Below the pieces are notes generated by a model. That model ran no database searches, was not told the DNA's origin, and saw only the letters and a program-made list of their open reading frames with translations. From positions 10,038,138 to 10,102,137 of the forward strand of contig CM030932.1 in the NCBI GenBank assembly GCA_018136815.1: a stretch of 64,000 nucleotides of DNA, in the 5' to 3' direction. How positions within the stretch are numbered: position 1 is the first letter of the stretch; every line of letters starts with the position of its first letter. The position numbers were made by a program, and so were the translations under genes. The DNA is from Isochrysis galbana (Eukaryota; Haptophyta; Isochrysidales; Isochrysidaceae). Positions 38,231 to 47,765 of the stretch are shown one piece after another.

Positions 38231-41200
38231 GACCAACACCCAACCCCACCCAAGCTCCAACTCCACCACTCAAGCTCCGACTCCCAAAAGCTACAACTCA
38301 TCCACCTTCGCCCCAGCTCCAACCCAAGCTTCTAACCCCACCCAAGCTGCGACTCCCAAAAGCTCCAACCCTCCGACCCCCAGCCACCAGCCCAAACTCC
38401 ACTCAAGCTCCAACTCCACTCAAGCTCCAACCCCACTCAAGCTCCACCCAAGCTCCCAAAAGCTCCAAACCCTCCGACCCCCAGCCACCAGCCCAAACTC
38501 CACTCAAGCTCCAACCCCACTCAAGCTCCGACGCTCCAACCTCCGACCAACACCTTCGCCCCAGCCACACCACCCGAGCTCCGAGCTCCAACCCCATCCG
38601 AGCTCCAACCCCACCCAAGCTCCGACTCCCAAAAGCTCCAACTCCCTCCTCCCTCCTACCAACACCTTCGCCCCAGCCAAGCACCCAATCTCCAACCCAA
38701 TCTCCAAGCTCCGACTCCCAAAAGCTCCCTCCGACCAACACCTTCACCCCAGCCAAGCTTCCGAGCCCCACCCAAGCTCCAACCCAAGCTCGACCCAACC
38801 AAGCTCCGACTCCCAAAAGCTCCTCCGACCAACTCCACCCAACCCCACCCAAGCTCCAACCCCACCCAAGCTCCAACCCCACCCAAGCTCCAACCCCACC
38901 CAAGCTCCAACCCCACCCAAGCTCCAACCCCACCCAAGTTCCGACTCCCAAAAGCTCCAACCCTCCGACCAACACCTTCGCCCCAGCCACCAAGGAGCTT
39001 GGGTGGGGTTGGGTTCGAGCTTGGGTGGGGGTTCGAGCTTGGGTGCGAGCTTGGAGCTTGGGTGCGAGCTTGGGTGGGGGTGAGATTGGAGTTTGGGTGG
39101 GGTTGGAGTTTGAGTGGGTTGGATCTTGGGTGGGGTTGGAGTTTGAGTGGGGTTGGAGCTTGGGTGGGGTTGGAGCTTGGGTGGGGAGCTTGGGTGGTGG
39201 ATTGGAGCTTGGGTGGGGTTGGAGCTTGGAGCTTGGGTGCGGGGGTGGTGGATTGGAGCTTGGGTGGGGTTGGGGTTGGAGCTTGGGTTGGGTGGGGTTG
39301 GGTGGGAGCTTGGGTGGGGTTGGAGCTTGGGTGGGGTTCGAGCTTGGGTGGGGTTCGAGCTTGGGTGCGGGAGCTTGGGGTTGGAGCTTGGGTGGGGTTG
39401 GAGCTTGGGTGGGGTTGAGGTGGGAGATTGGGTGGGGTTGGAGCTTGGAGCTTGGAGTTTCGGTGGGGGTTGGAGCTTGGGGTTGGAGCTTGGGTGCGAG
39501 CTTGGAGCTTGGGTGGGGAGCTTGGGTGGGAGCTTGGGTGGGGTTGGAGTTTGGGTGAGATTGGAGTTTGGGTGGGGTTGGAGTTTGGGTGGGGTTGGAG
39601 CTTTGAGTGGGGTTGGAGCTTGGGTGGGGTTGGAGCTTGGGTGGGGTTGGAGCTTGGGTGGTGGGGTTGGAGCTTGGGTGGGGTTGGAGCTTGGGGGGAG
39701 CTTGGGTGGGGAGCTTGGGTGGAAGCTTGGGTGGGGTTGGAGCTTGGGTGGGGAGCTTGGGTGCGGGAGCTTGGGTTGGCTTGGGTGGTGGGGTTGGAGC
39801 TTGAGCTTGGGTGGGGTTGGAGCTTGGGTGGGTTGGAGTTTCGGTGGGGTTGGGTGGGTTGGAGTTTCGGTGGGGTTGGGTGGGTTGGAGCTTCGGTGGG
39901 GTTGAGTGGGTTGGAGCTTGGGTGGGGTTGGAGCTTGGGTGCGGGAGCTTGGGTGGGGTTGGAGCTTGGGTGGGGTTGGTTGGAGCTTGGGTGGTGGGGT
40001 TGGAGCTTGAGCTTGGGTGGGTTGGAGTTTCGGTGGGGTTGGGTGGGTTGGAGCTTCGGTGGGGTTGGGGTTGGAGCTTGGGTGGGTTGGAGCTTCGGTG
40101 GGGTTGGGGTTGGAGCTTGGGTGGGGTTGGAGCTTGGGTGGGTTGGAGCTTGGGGTTGGAGGTTGGAGCTCTGGGTGGGCTTGGGTGGAGTTGGAGCTTG
40201 GGTGGGGTAAGAGCTTGGGTGGAGTTGGGGGAGCTTGGTTGGGGCGAATGTTGGTCGGAGGAGGTTTGGGGGTCGGAGTTTGGGTGGGGTTGGAGCTTGA
40301 TGGGGTTGGAGCTTGGGCGGGGTTGGAGCTTGGGTGGGGTTGGAGCTTGGGTGGGGTTGGAGCTTGGGTGGGGTTGGAGCTTGGGTGGGGTTGGAGCTTG
40401 GGTGGGGAGCTTGGGTGGGGTTGGAGCTTGGGTGGGGAGCTTGGAGCTTGGGTGCGGGAGCTTCGGTGGGGTTGGGGTTGGAGCTTGGGTGGGTTGGAGC
40501 TTTGGTGGGGTTGGGGTTGGAGCTTGGGTGGGTTGGAGCTTGGGTGGGGTTGGAGCTTGGGTGGGGTTGGAGCTTGGGTGGGTTGGAGCTTGGGGTTGGA
40601 GGTTGGAGCTTCGGTGGGGTTGGAGCTCTGGGTGGGCTTGGGTGGAGTTGGAGCTTGGGTGGGGTAAGAGCTTGGGTGGAGTTGGGGGAGCTTGGTTGGG
40701 GCGAATGTTGGTCGGAGGAGGTTTGGGGGTCGGAGTTTGGGTGGGGTTGGAGCTTGATGGGGTTGGAGCTTGGGCGGGGTTGGAGCTTGGGTGGGGTTGG
40801 AGCTTGGGTGGGGTTGGAGCTTGGGTGGGGTTGGAGCTTGGGTGGGGTTGGAGCTTGGGTGGGGAGCTTGGGTGGGGTTGGAGCTTGGGTGGGGAGCTTG
40901 GAGCTTGGGTGCGGGAGCTTCGGTGGGGTTGGGGTTGGAGCTTGGGTGGGTTGGAGCTTTGGTGGGGTTGGGGGTGGAGCTTGGGTGGGTTGGAGCTTGG
41001 GTGGGGTTGGAGCTTGGGTGGGGTTGGAGCTTGGGTGGGTTGGAGCTTGGGGTTGGAGGTTGGAGCTTCGGTGGGGTTGGAGCTCTGGGTGGGCTTGGGT
41101 GGAGTTGGAGCTTGGGTGGGGTAAGAGCTTGGGTGGAGTTGGGGGAGCTTGGTTGGGGCGAATGTTGGTCGGAGGAGGTTTGGGGGTCGGAGTTTGGGTG

Positions 41201-41528
41201 GGGTTGGAGCTTGATGGGGTTGGAGCTTGGGCGGGGTTGGAGCTTGGGTGGAGTTGGAGCTTGGGTGGAGTTGGAGCTTGGTGGGGTCCGAGGGGTCTTG
41301 GGAGTCGGAGAGTGTGATTAGAAGCTTGAGTGGGAGTGGGGCAAAGGTGTTGATCGGGGGAGCTTTTGGGAGTCGGAGCTTGGGGTGGGGTTGGGTGGGC
41401 GGTGGTGTGCGGTGGCGTTGGAAAGGGGGGGGAGGAGAGGGGTGGTGAAAAGGTGGGCAGGGGTTGGAGCTTGGGTGGCTTGGGTGGGGTTGAAAGCTCG
41501 GAAGCTTGGCTGGGTCGAAGGTGTTGGT
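38231..41528 (-). repeat. Inverted repeat arm 2, right copy
   Basis: Reverse complement of 17243-20540 with identical length and only isolated substitutions. Outside the arm the flanks differ completely: unrelated single-copy DNA before 38231, and further satellite-derived sequence plus the 61-bp array after 41528. Long open frames (up to 1170 codons) are satellite artefacts. Confidence 0.92.
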
Positions 41529-41714
41529 CGGAGGAGGATTTGGAGCTTTTGGGAGTCGGAGCTTGGGTGGTTCGGAGCTTGGGGTGGGGTTGGAGCTTGG
41601 GAGGCGGTGGGGTTGGAGCTTGGGTGGCTTGGGTGGGGTTAAAAGCTCGGAAGCTTGGCTGGGTCGAAGGTGTTGGTCGGAGGAGGGTTGGAGCTTTTGG
41701 GAGTCGGAGCTTGG

Positions 41715-43396
41715 GTGCACCACAAGGATTCTCCTGACGTGGGTAGCGTGCACCACAACTCCCAAAGCGCAAACCCCTCCCCACCACAAGGATTCTCCTG
41801 ACGTGGGTAGCGTGCACCACAACTCCCAAAGCGCAAACCCCTCCCCACCACAAGGATTCTCCTGACGTGGGTGGCGTGCATCACAACTCCCAAAGCGCAA
41901 ACCCCTCCCCACCACAAGGATTCTCCTGATGTCGGGTGAAGACTTCGTCAGTCACATCAATAAAACCCGTCACGAAACACCTAGGCATTCCACAACTAGA
42001 TTTCAGTCACACTGGAGGGAGTTCACCCCTCCGAAGAGGGTCCCCCCGTTATAGTCACACACACACACACACACATCATCTAGACGATGGGCTCCTCTGC
42101 TACACGTCTGTGCGCAAGCATCTACGGAGACACCTGGTCCAGAAGAAACCTTGCCGATCCTCCTCCCTCCACTTCGAGGTGTGGCATCAAGCGCATGGGC
42201 CGATTGTAAGCATTTTTCGCCCAATCAGCGTGGCCCATGGCCGATGTCGAGTAAGGTCGGGTTGGATAACCCCCAAACCTCGCCTCCCACCACAAGGATT
42301 CTCCTGACGTGGGTGGCGTGCACCACAACTCCCAAAGCGCAAACCTCTCCCACCACAAGAGAACCTCCTGACGTGGGAGACACATACAAAAGTGTGCATT
42401 ACGAAGTGCACACTTGAGAGGACTCTTGCACACCAAGCGCAACCCCCCCCCCACCACAAGAGAACCTCCTGTCGTGGGTGGCGTGCACCACAACTCCCAA
42501 AGCGCAAACCCGCACAGCCACTGACCAAAGCGCAACAACACTCCCCACCCACAGGATTCTCCTGACGTGGGAGGCGCATGCGGTGGTGTGCATTTACGAA
42601 GTGCACACTTGACAGGACTCTAGCAGACCAACCCCAAAGCGCAACCCTCCCCACCCAAAAAGGATTCTCCTGACGTGGGTGGCGCACGCGGTAGTGTGCA
42701 TTCCAAAGTGCACACTTGGAGAGGACTCTAGCAGACCAACCCCAAAGCGCAAACTTCCTCACCAAAAGGATTCTCTCCTCACGTGGAGCACAGCCACTGA
42801 CCAAAGCGCGACAACCCTCCACACCCAAAGGATTCTCCTGACGTGGGAGGCGCACGCGGTGGTGTGCATTACGAAGTGCACACTTGACAGGACTCTAGCA
42901 GACCAACCCCAAAGCGCAACCCTCCCCACCCAAAAAGGATTCTCCTGACGTGGGTGGCGCACGCGGTAGTGTGCATTCCAAAGTGCACACTGGAGAGGAC
43001 TCTAGCAGACCAACCCCAAAAGCGCAAACCTCCCCACCCGAAGAAGGATTCTCCTGACGTGGGAGGCGCACGAGATAGTGTGCGTTACGAAGTGCACACT
43101 TGAAAGGACTCTAGCAGACCAACCCCAAAGCGCAAACCTCCCCACCAAAAAGGATTCTCCTGACGTGGGTGGCGCACGCGGTAGTGTGCATTCCAAAGTG
43201 CACACTGGAGAGGACTCTAGCAGACCAACCCCAAAAGCGCAAACCTCCCCACCCGAAGAAGGATTCTCCTGACGTGGGAGGAGCACAGCCACTGACCAAA
43301 GCGCTTCAACCCTCCACACCCAAAGGATTCTCTTGACGCGGGAGGCGCACGCGTTGGGTCGCATTACGAAGTGCACACTTGAAAGGACTCTAGCAG
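41715..43396 (-). repeat. Tandem array of about 61-110-bp units, right copy
   Basis: About 16 copies of AGGATTCTCCTGACGTGGG, the complement of the left-array core, together with AACCCCAAAGCGCAA and GTGTGCATTACGAAGTGCACA. The first four units (41715-41935) are regular 61-bp repeats with GCGTGCACCACAACTCCCAA. An M repeat is inserted at 42000-42295. The array ends exactly at the edge of arm 1. Confidence 0.88.
42000..42295 (-). repeat. MITE-like dispersed repeat M inside the right array
   Basis: On the minus strand GCGAGGTTTGGGGGTTATCC runs through (GT)n to GGGGGGACCCTCTTCGGAGG. Nearly identical to 45205-45432 over their shared 220 bp, implying recent duplication. The left boundary phrase CCACAACTAGATTTCAGTC also occurs at 23833. 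Confidence 0.8.
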
Positions 43397-44090
43397 GAGA
43401 AACGTCTGGTGGTGGTGAGGAATATAACTCGATGAGACAGTCATTCATCCATGACTTTGGCTTCTTTCTGCTGTGACGTGCAGCATCTAGTAGTGAGTGA
43501 CTCATTAGCTCATGGGTTATTCGAAAGGAGTGACCAAATGTCTTACGTACACAACTGATGGACTCATCATGATGGCATTCAGTCGCCTCACTGCGTATTT
43601 TAACGAAGAAGACAGGCCCATCCGTGGAACGGACAAGGTGATAAGCACCTGACCCAACCGTATTGGGATAGAGGTACATGGCGACGTTATGACCAGCCGT
43701 ATACGCATTTAGCATACGCCTTGTTGTCCCCCCCTGTGCCTTGACGAACAAGACATCTGTCTTACACATCAGTACAAAAGAGCGAAACATATGATTATGA
43801 ACCCTGTCCGCCATCAGCATCGTAGTACGTCGATGGGTCGCATCAAACCAATGGCTCGTCAGCTTCGCACCTAGGAAGACATCAATGTGCTGATATTGAT
43901 GACTTAGCAAGAAGACACATGGCTCACTGCCAACGGAGACCTTGACTGGAAGGACGTTATTATACGACCGAGCAAAGAAGGCCCATGGTCGTCTATGGAC
44001 GTTGTTCATCAAGTATGAGAATGTCAACGTCACGATTAGGACCTCGATCACACGAATCGTGTACAGTGGAATAGGAGATGCTTCAACCAT
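43002..44090 (-). pseudogene. Second copy of acyltransferase-like gene, 3' end replaced by array
   Basis: Codons 1-232 match the gene at 10298-11086. At 43397 the homology stops inside the former hairpin, and the frame continues for about 130 codons of array-encoded sequence (PTSGESFLVGRF-like). It keeps the signal anchor and the full domain; only the natural C-terminus is lost. It may still be expressed. Confidence 0.6.
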
Positions 44091-45041
44091 TCGCCGTGCT
44101 GTGTCCACACACCCCTCTTCCCCTCCTCCTCACCATATTTTCAGACCGGTTCACGTTGCGTATGAGAGCTCTCCACACCAGCAAAGAGTATTCTTTTTTG
44201 TACTCGGCAAGACAATCTTGCTGAGACTTGGGCAGGTGTGTGGATGCAGGGGCAGTCAGTATGTGCACGGGCAGTTGGGAAGTTAGATCCAGAGGAAGAA
44301 GGTAGCACGAAGGGCACTTGTATGTATCCAGAGCAGTTGGGCAGTTGGGGGTGAGAGGGGGGGGGGGGGCGGTCGGAGTTGGGCAGTTGAGAATGGGGGG
44401 GGGGGGGGCGGTCGGAGTTGGGCAGTTGTTTGCACAGAGAGGGCGCTTCTCTTCCCCTCCCTCCCTCCGCGCCGCGCCGCTTCCCTCTCCGCTCCGCTCT
44501 CCGCTCCGCTCTCCGCTCTGCTCTCCCTCCCGCCCTCCCGCTCTCCCTCCCTCCCTCCCGCTCTCCCTCCCTCCTCTCCGTCCCTCCCGCTCTCCCTCCC
44601 TCCCCTGAACTGTCCCCTCTTCCTTCCACTGCAAAGCAAGCGTCGCTCTGTCTGTTCCATGACCTCTTTGGAATCCTCTGTCCCGTCATTCCTCTCCTAT
44701 CTTGATGCCATTCCTCCTGTCGAACGATCCATTGTGGTCCATCCTTTCCACAATCCTCCTCCTCTCCGCTCTCGACCCACTTCCCCAGACCTCCGTCTCC
44801 TCGAACAACCCGATGGCTCCAACCAATACATTGTCATCTGTCCTCCACCCGTTCACAGCCCTGTTCCCTACTCCCTCCCTCCCTCTCCACCCGCTTCCCT
44901 GCCAGCACTAGACTCCCCTCCTTCCGACGGAGAAGCAGCTCCTGGGCACGTTGGTATGGATTCGAGAGACGTTGTCATTCTGTGTGACGATGACATTGCA
45001 CCCAGGAGCAAGAGAAAGATCAGAGCACCACAGCGATACGA
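43397..45041 (-). repeat. Inverted repeat arm 1, right copy
   Basis: Reverse complement of 9348-10991. It breaks inside the RING coding sequence at 45041 and within the hairpin at 43397. Homopolymer lengths at 44359-44410 differ slightly from the left copy. Confidence 0.9.
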
Positions 45042-45084
45042 GGGCGGTCTCTCGGCGGTTAGGTGGGCGGTCTCTCGGCTATAG
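44659..45084 (+). pseudogene. Truncated RING-protein copy lacking the RING
   Basis: The first 127 codons are those of the RING protein at 8708-9730. After 45041 the frame meets unrelated DNA and stops 14 codons later. It keeps only the Pro/Ser-rich disordered region. Confidence 0.85.
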
Positions 45085-45204
45085 ACGCGTAACGAAACTT
45101 TTTGACATGGGGAAGGCATCCACTCAGATTTCAGAGGGTACGATTCGGAAGGCAGGCTCACAAAATCGATGAGGATGTATGAGGGTTGAGCGAAGGGGGC
45201 TTCA

Positions 45205-45432
45205 GACAGGCGAGGTTTGGGGGTTATCCAACCCGACCTTACTCGACATCGGCCATGGGCCACGCTGATTGGGCGAAAAATGCTTACAATCGGCCCATGC
45301 GCTTGATGCCACACCTCGAAGTGGAGGGAGGAGGATCGGCAAGGTTTCTTCTGGACCAGGTGTCTCCGTAGATGCTTGCGCACAGACGTGTAGCAGAGGA
45401 GCCCATCGTCTAGATGATGTGTGTGTGTGTGT
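45205..45432 (+). repeat. MITE-like dispersed repeat M, copy next to arm 1
   Basis: CGAGGTTTGGGGGTTATCCA to the (GT)n tract, where it runs straight into the 52-bp array at 45434. Very close to 42000-42295 in reverse. Confidence 0.8.
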
Positions 45433-45433
45433 G

Positions 45434-45865
45434 TACCCTATCTCCGAGATACCTTCGGTCGAAAAGGCAAGCGCTATCAGGTAGACTACCCAATCTCCGA
45501 GATACCTCGGTCGAATAGGCAAGCATTATCAGGTAGACTACCCTATCTCCGAGATACCTCGGTCAAAAAGGCAAGCACTATCAGGTAGACTGCCCAATCT
45601 CCGAGATACCTCGGTCGAATAGGCAAGCGCTATCAGGTAGACTACCCAATCTCCGAGATACCTCGGTCGAATAGGCAAGCGCTATCAGGTAGACAACCCA
45701 ATCTCCGAGATACCTCGGTCGAATAGGCAAGCGCTATCAGGTAGACTACCCAATCTCCGAGATACCTCGGTCGAATAGGCAAGCGCTATCAGGTAGACTA
45801 CCCAATCTCCGAGATACCTCGGTCGAATAGGCAAGCATTATCAGGTAGACTGTCGAATCTCCGAG
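45434..45865 (+). repeat. 52-bp tandem array, eight units
   Basis: Units read ACCCAATCTCCGAGATACC, TCGGTCGAATAGGCAAGC, GCTATCAGGTAGACT with few variants. Each contains the inverted motif CCGAG/CTCGG. A final partial unit ends near 45865. Single related units occur at 36788-36804 and 36855-36873. Confidence 0.92.
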
Positions 45866-46330
45866 GTATCTCCTAATACAAGGGTGAGTGAATACCAATC
45901 TCAGGAGAGAGAGAGGGGGGGGGGGGGGGGGGCTGGTGCTTGGGACTAGCTGGTCCCTCCATCCCCTCGCTCCGCTCCATCCCGCACCCCCCTCCTCACT
46001 CCCACCCTCCTCTCTGCCTTCCACACCCCCTCCCTCCTGCCTTCCATACCCCTCTCCTGCCAACCGCACACCCTCCTGCCAAACGCACACCCTCCGGCCG
46101 TCCGAACGCCCCTCCTCTCGCCTTCCGCAGCACACCCTCCATACCAACCGCACACCCTCCCGTCCGCACACCCTCCCACACCGCACACCCTTGCGCCTTC
46201 CACACACCCTTCCGGCTCCCGCACACCCTCCTGTCCTTTCCACAACCCCCTCTCCTGCAGCCGGCACACCTCTCCCGCCTTTGTAGTGCACTTCCGCGCC
46301 TTCCCAAGACCCAACCAGAATCTTTCAACA

Positions 46331-47197
46331 ATGTCCGTCGCACAAGATCCAGCTGACAATCTCCATCCAGAGGACGATCTCGGGCTACCACCTCTTCGAG
46401 CGCAACCGGAAGCTCATCCATCGATTGGCCTCCTTTGCCCTGTCGCATTCGCTCAAAGAACAGAAGGAGCTCATGTAGAAGATCAAGAAGAGCAAGAGCA
46501 AGAACTAGTAGGAGAATATGGAGAAGTAAACGACCCAGGACTCGATGAAGGAGAAAAAGAGAAAGACGAAGGAGCAGAAGAGCAAGAAGAAGGAGCAGAA
46601 GAGCAAGAAGAAGGAGCAGAAGACATAGAAGAAGGAGACGAAGAGAAAGAAGAAGGAGAAAGAGAGCTAGAAGGGGAGCTAGAAGGAGAGCTAGAAGAAG
46701 GAGAAGAAGAGCTAGAAGAAGAAGGCGAAGAAGAAGGAAAAGAAGGAGGCGAAGAAGGCGAAGAAGAAGGAGGCGAAGAAGAAGAAGAAGGAGAAGAAGA
46801 AGAAGGAGAAGAAGGACAAGAAGAAGGACAAGAAGAAGAAGGACAAGAAGAAGGATATGATGATGAACTCATACTTGATGTCGAGCCCAATGGATCTGAT
46901 GTAGGACTAAAGCATGTTGACCCCAATATACAGTTGATCGACATGCAGGAACTTTGGGAGTCATTACAAGAACCTCCTCAAGCAACTCGAAAGCGCACAT
47001 TGAATGCACCAGAAAGATGTGTGAAACGCCATCTTCCTTCAGACCCGTCTGACACATGGAAGCATACGGTACGTACCATGATGGACACTGAAAATGCATT
47101 GAAGCATTTCTTTTCCAACAACCAAGTCCAGTTTTTACTTGTCAACATGTGGGACAATGCACGGAGTCAAGAGAATCCTAGTTCCAATCGTTGGTAA
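46331..47197 (+). CDS. Highly acidic Glu-rich protein, unknown
   Basis: ATG at 46331 gives 288 residues. Residues about 50-175 are Glu/Gly repeats (EEQEEGA, EGELEGEL). The C-terminal 110 residues look folded (VDPNIQLIDMQELWESL, CVKRHLPSDPSDTW, MDTENALKHFF, VQFLLVNMWDNA). The acidic tract could be a long helix or a nucleosome- or protein-binding region. Near 46360-46480 another frame is also protein-like, so the N-terminal exon structure is uncertain. Confidence 0.5.
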   Translation: MSVAQDPADNLHPEDDLGLPPLRAQPEAHPSIGLLCPVAFAQRTEGAHVEDQEEQEQELVGEYGEVNDPGLDEGEKEKDEGAEEQEEGAEEQEEGAEDIEEGDEEKEEGERELEGELEGELEEGEEELEEEGEEEGKEGGEEGEEEGGEEEEEGEEEEGEEGQEEGQEEEGQEEGYDDELILDVEPNGSDVGLKHVDPNIQLIDMQELWESLQEPPQATRKRTLNAPERCVKRHLPSDPSDTWKHTVRTMMDTENALKHFFSNNQVQFLLVNMWDNARSQENPSSNRW

Positions 47198-47262
47198 TGG
47201 TATGGCGGGGAAGCTAGCTTTTGTGAAAAGTTATATATACACTCTACACATTCTACAAGATT

Positions 47263-47682
47263 TCAGTTGCCTTTGCCCAAGACATGTCTGGACTTCAGGG
47301 CAAGCTCCGAGGAGGGTGCGCGAAGCGCCCGCAACACCTGCCGCGTCATCTTGCCAGCACACCGCCCATCGGCGGGTCGGAACGGACTGCCATCCATGCC
47401 TTGCCACGCCCGGGTGCCGTAGTCGTCACCGAACGCGCCACCGTGAGTGTCGTGCTGCAGTCGGCGCAGGTCGCGATCGCTCAGCAGAAGCACCGGGGTC
47501 GGACGCACTTGCTTGCAATGCAGTCGGGCCCACGGGGTGAAATACACGAAGTCTTCGAGATGGATGGTGTCGAGTGGCTTCAGGAGGCAACGCGAGTCCT
47601 GGCAGTCGAGTATCTCGATCGACCCATCTTCTGCCCGAGGCGCGGTGGGTCGGTGGATTAGGCGGTGGCATAACGCATGCAT
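47263..47682 (-). CDS. Hypothetical protein, unknown
   Basis: 139 residues with balanced composition (EDGSIEILDCQDSRCLLKPL, VYFTPWARLHCKQ, LLSDRDLRRLQHDTHGGAFG). It looks more like a folded protein than the antisense frames. ATG at 47682 lies just upstream of a diverged module A/C-like segment (47698-47780). No family is recognised. Confidence 0.45.
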   Translation of the reverse strand: MHALCHRLIHRPTAPRAEDGSIEILDCQDSRCLLKPLDTIHLEDFVYFTPWARLHCKQVRPTPVLLLSDRDLRRLQHDTHGGAFGDDYGTRAWQGMDGSPFRPADGRCAGKMTRQVLRALRAPSSELALKSRHVLGKGN

Positions 47683-47765
47683 CCCTGACTCAAAAGGTGT
47701 ACAAAAAAACGCCGATGCATTTGCATTGCACGCTAGTTCATAGATGTGTCTACAACAAAATTCCC

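Noticed and set aside
38403-41915. 1170-codon minus frame in the right arm
   Set aside because: Same satellite in reverse; it also runs through array sequence at its start.
9348-45041. Assembly artefact as sole explanation of the inverted repeats
   Set aside because: Arms end at different gene positions, spacers differ in content, and arrays differ in unit number, which a simple mirrored-read chimera would not produce. It is not excluded without read data.
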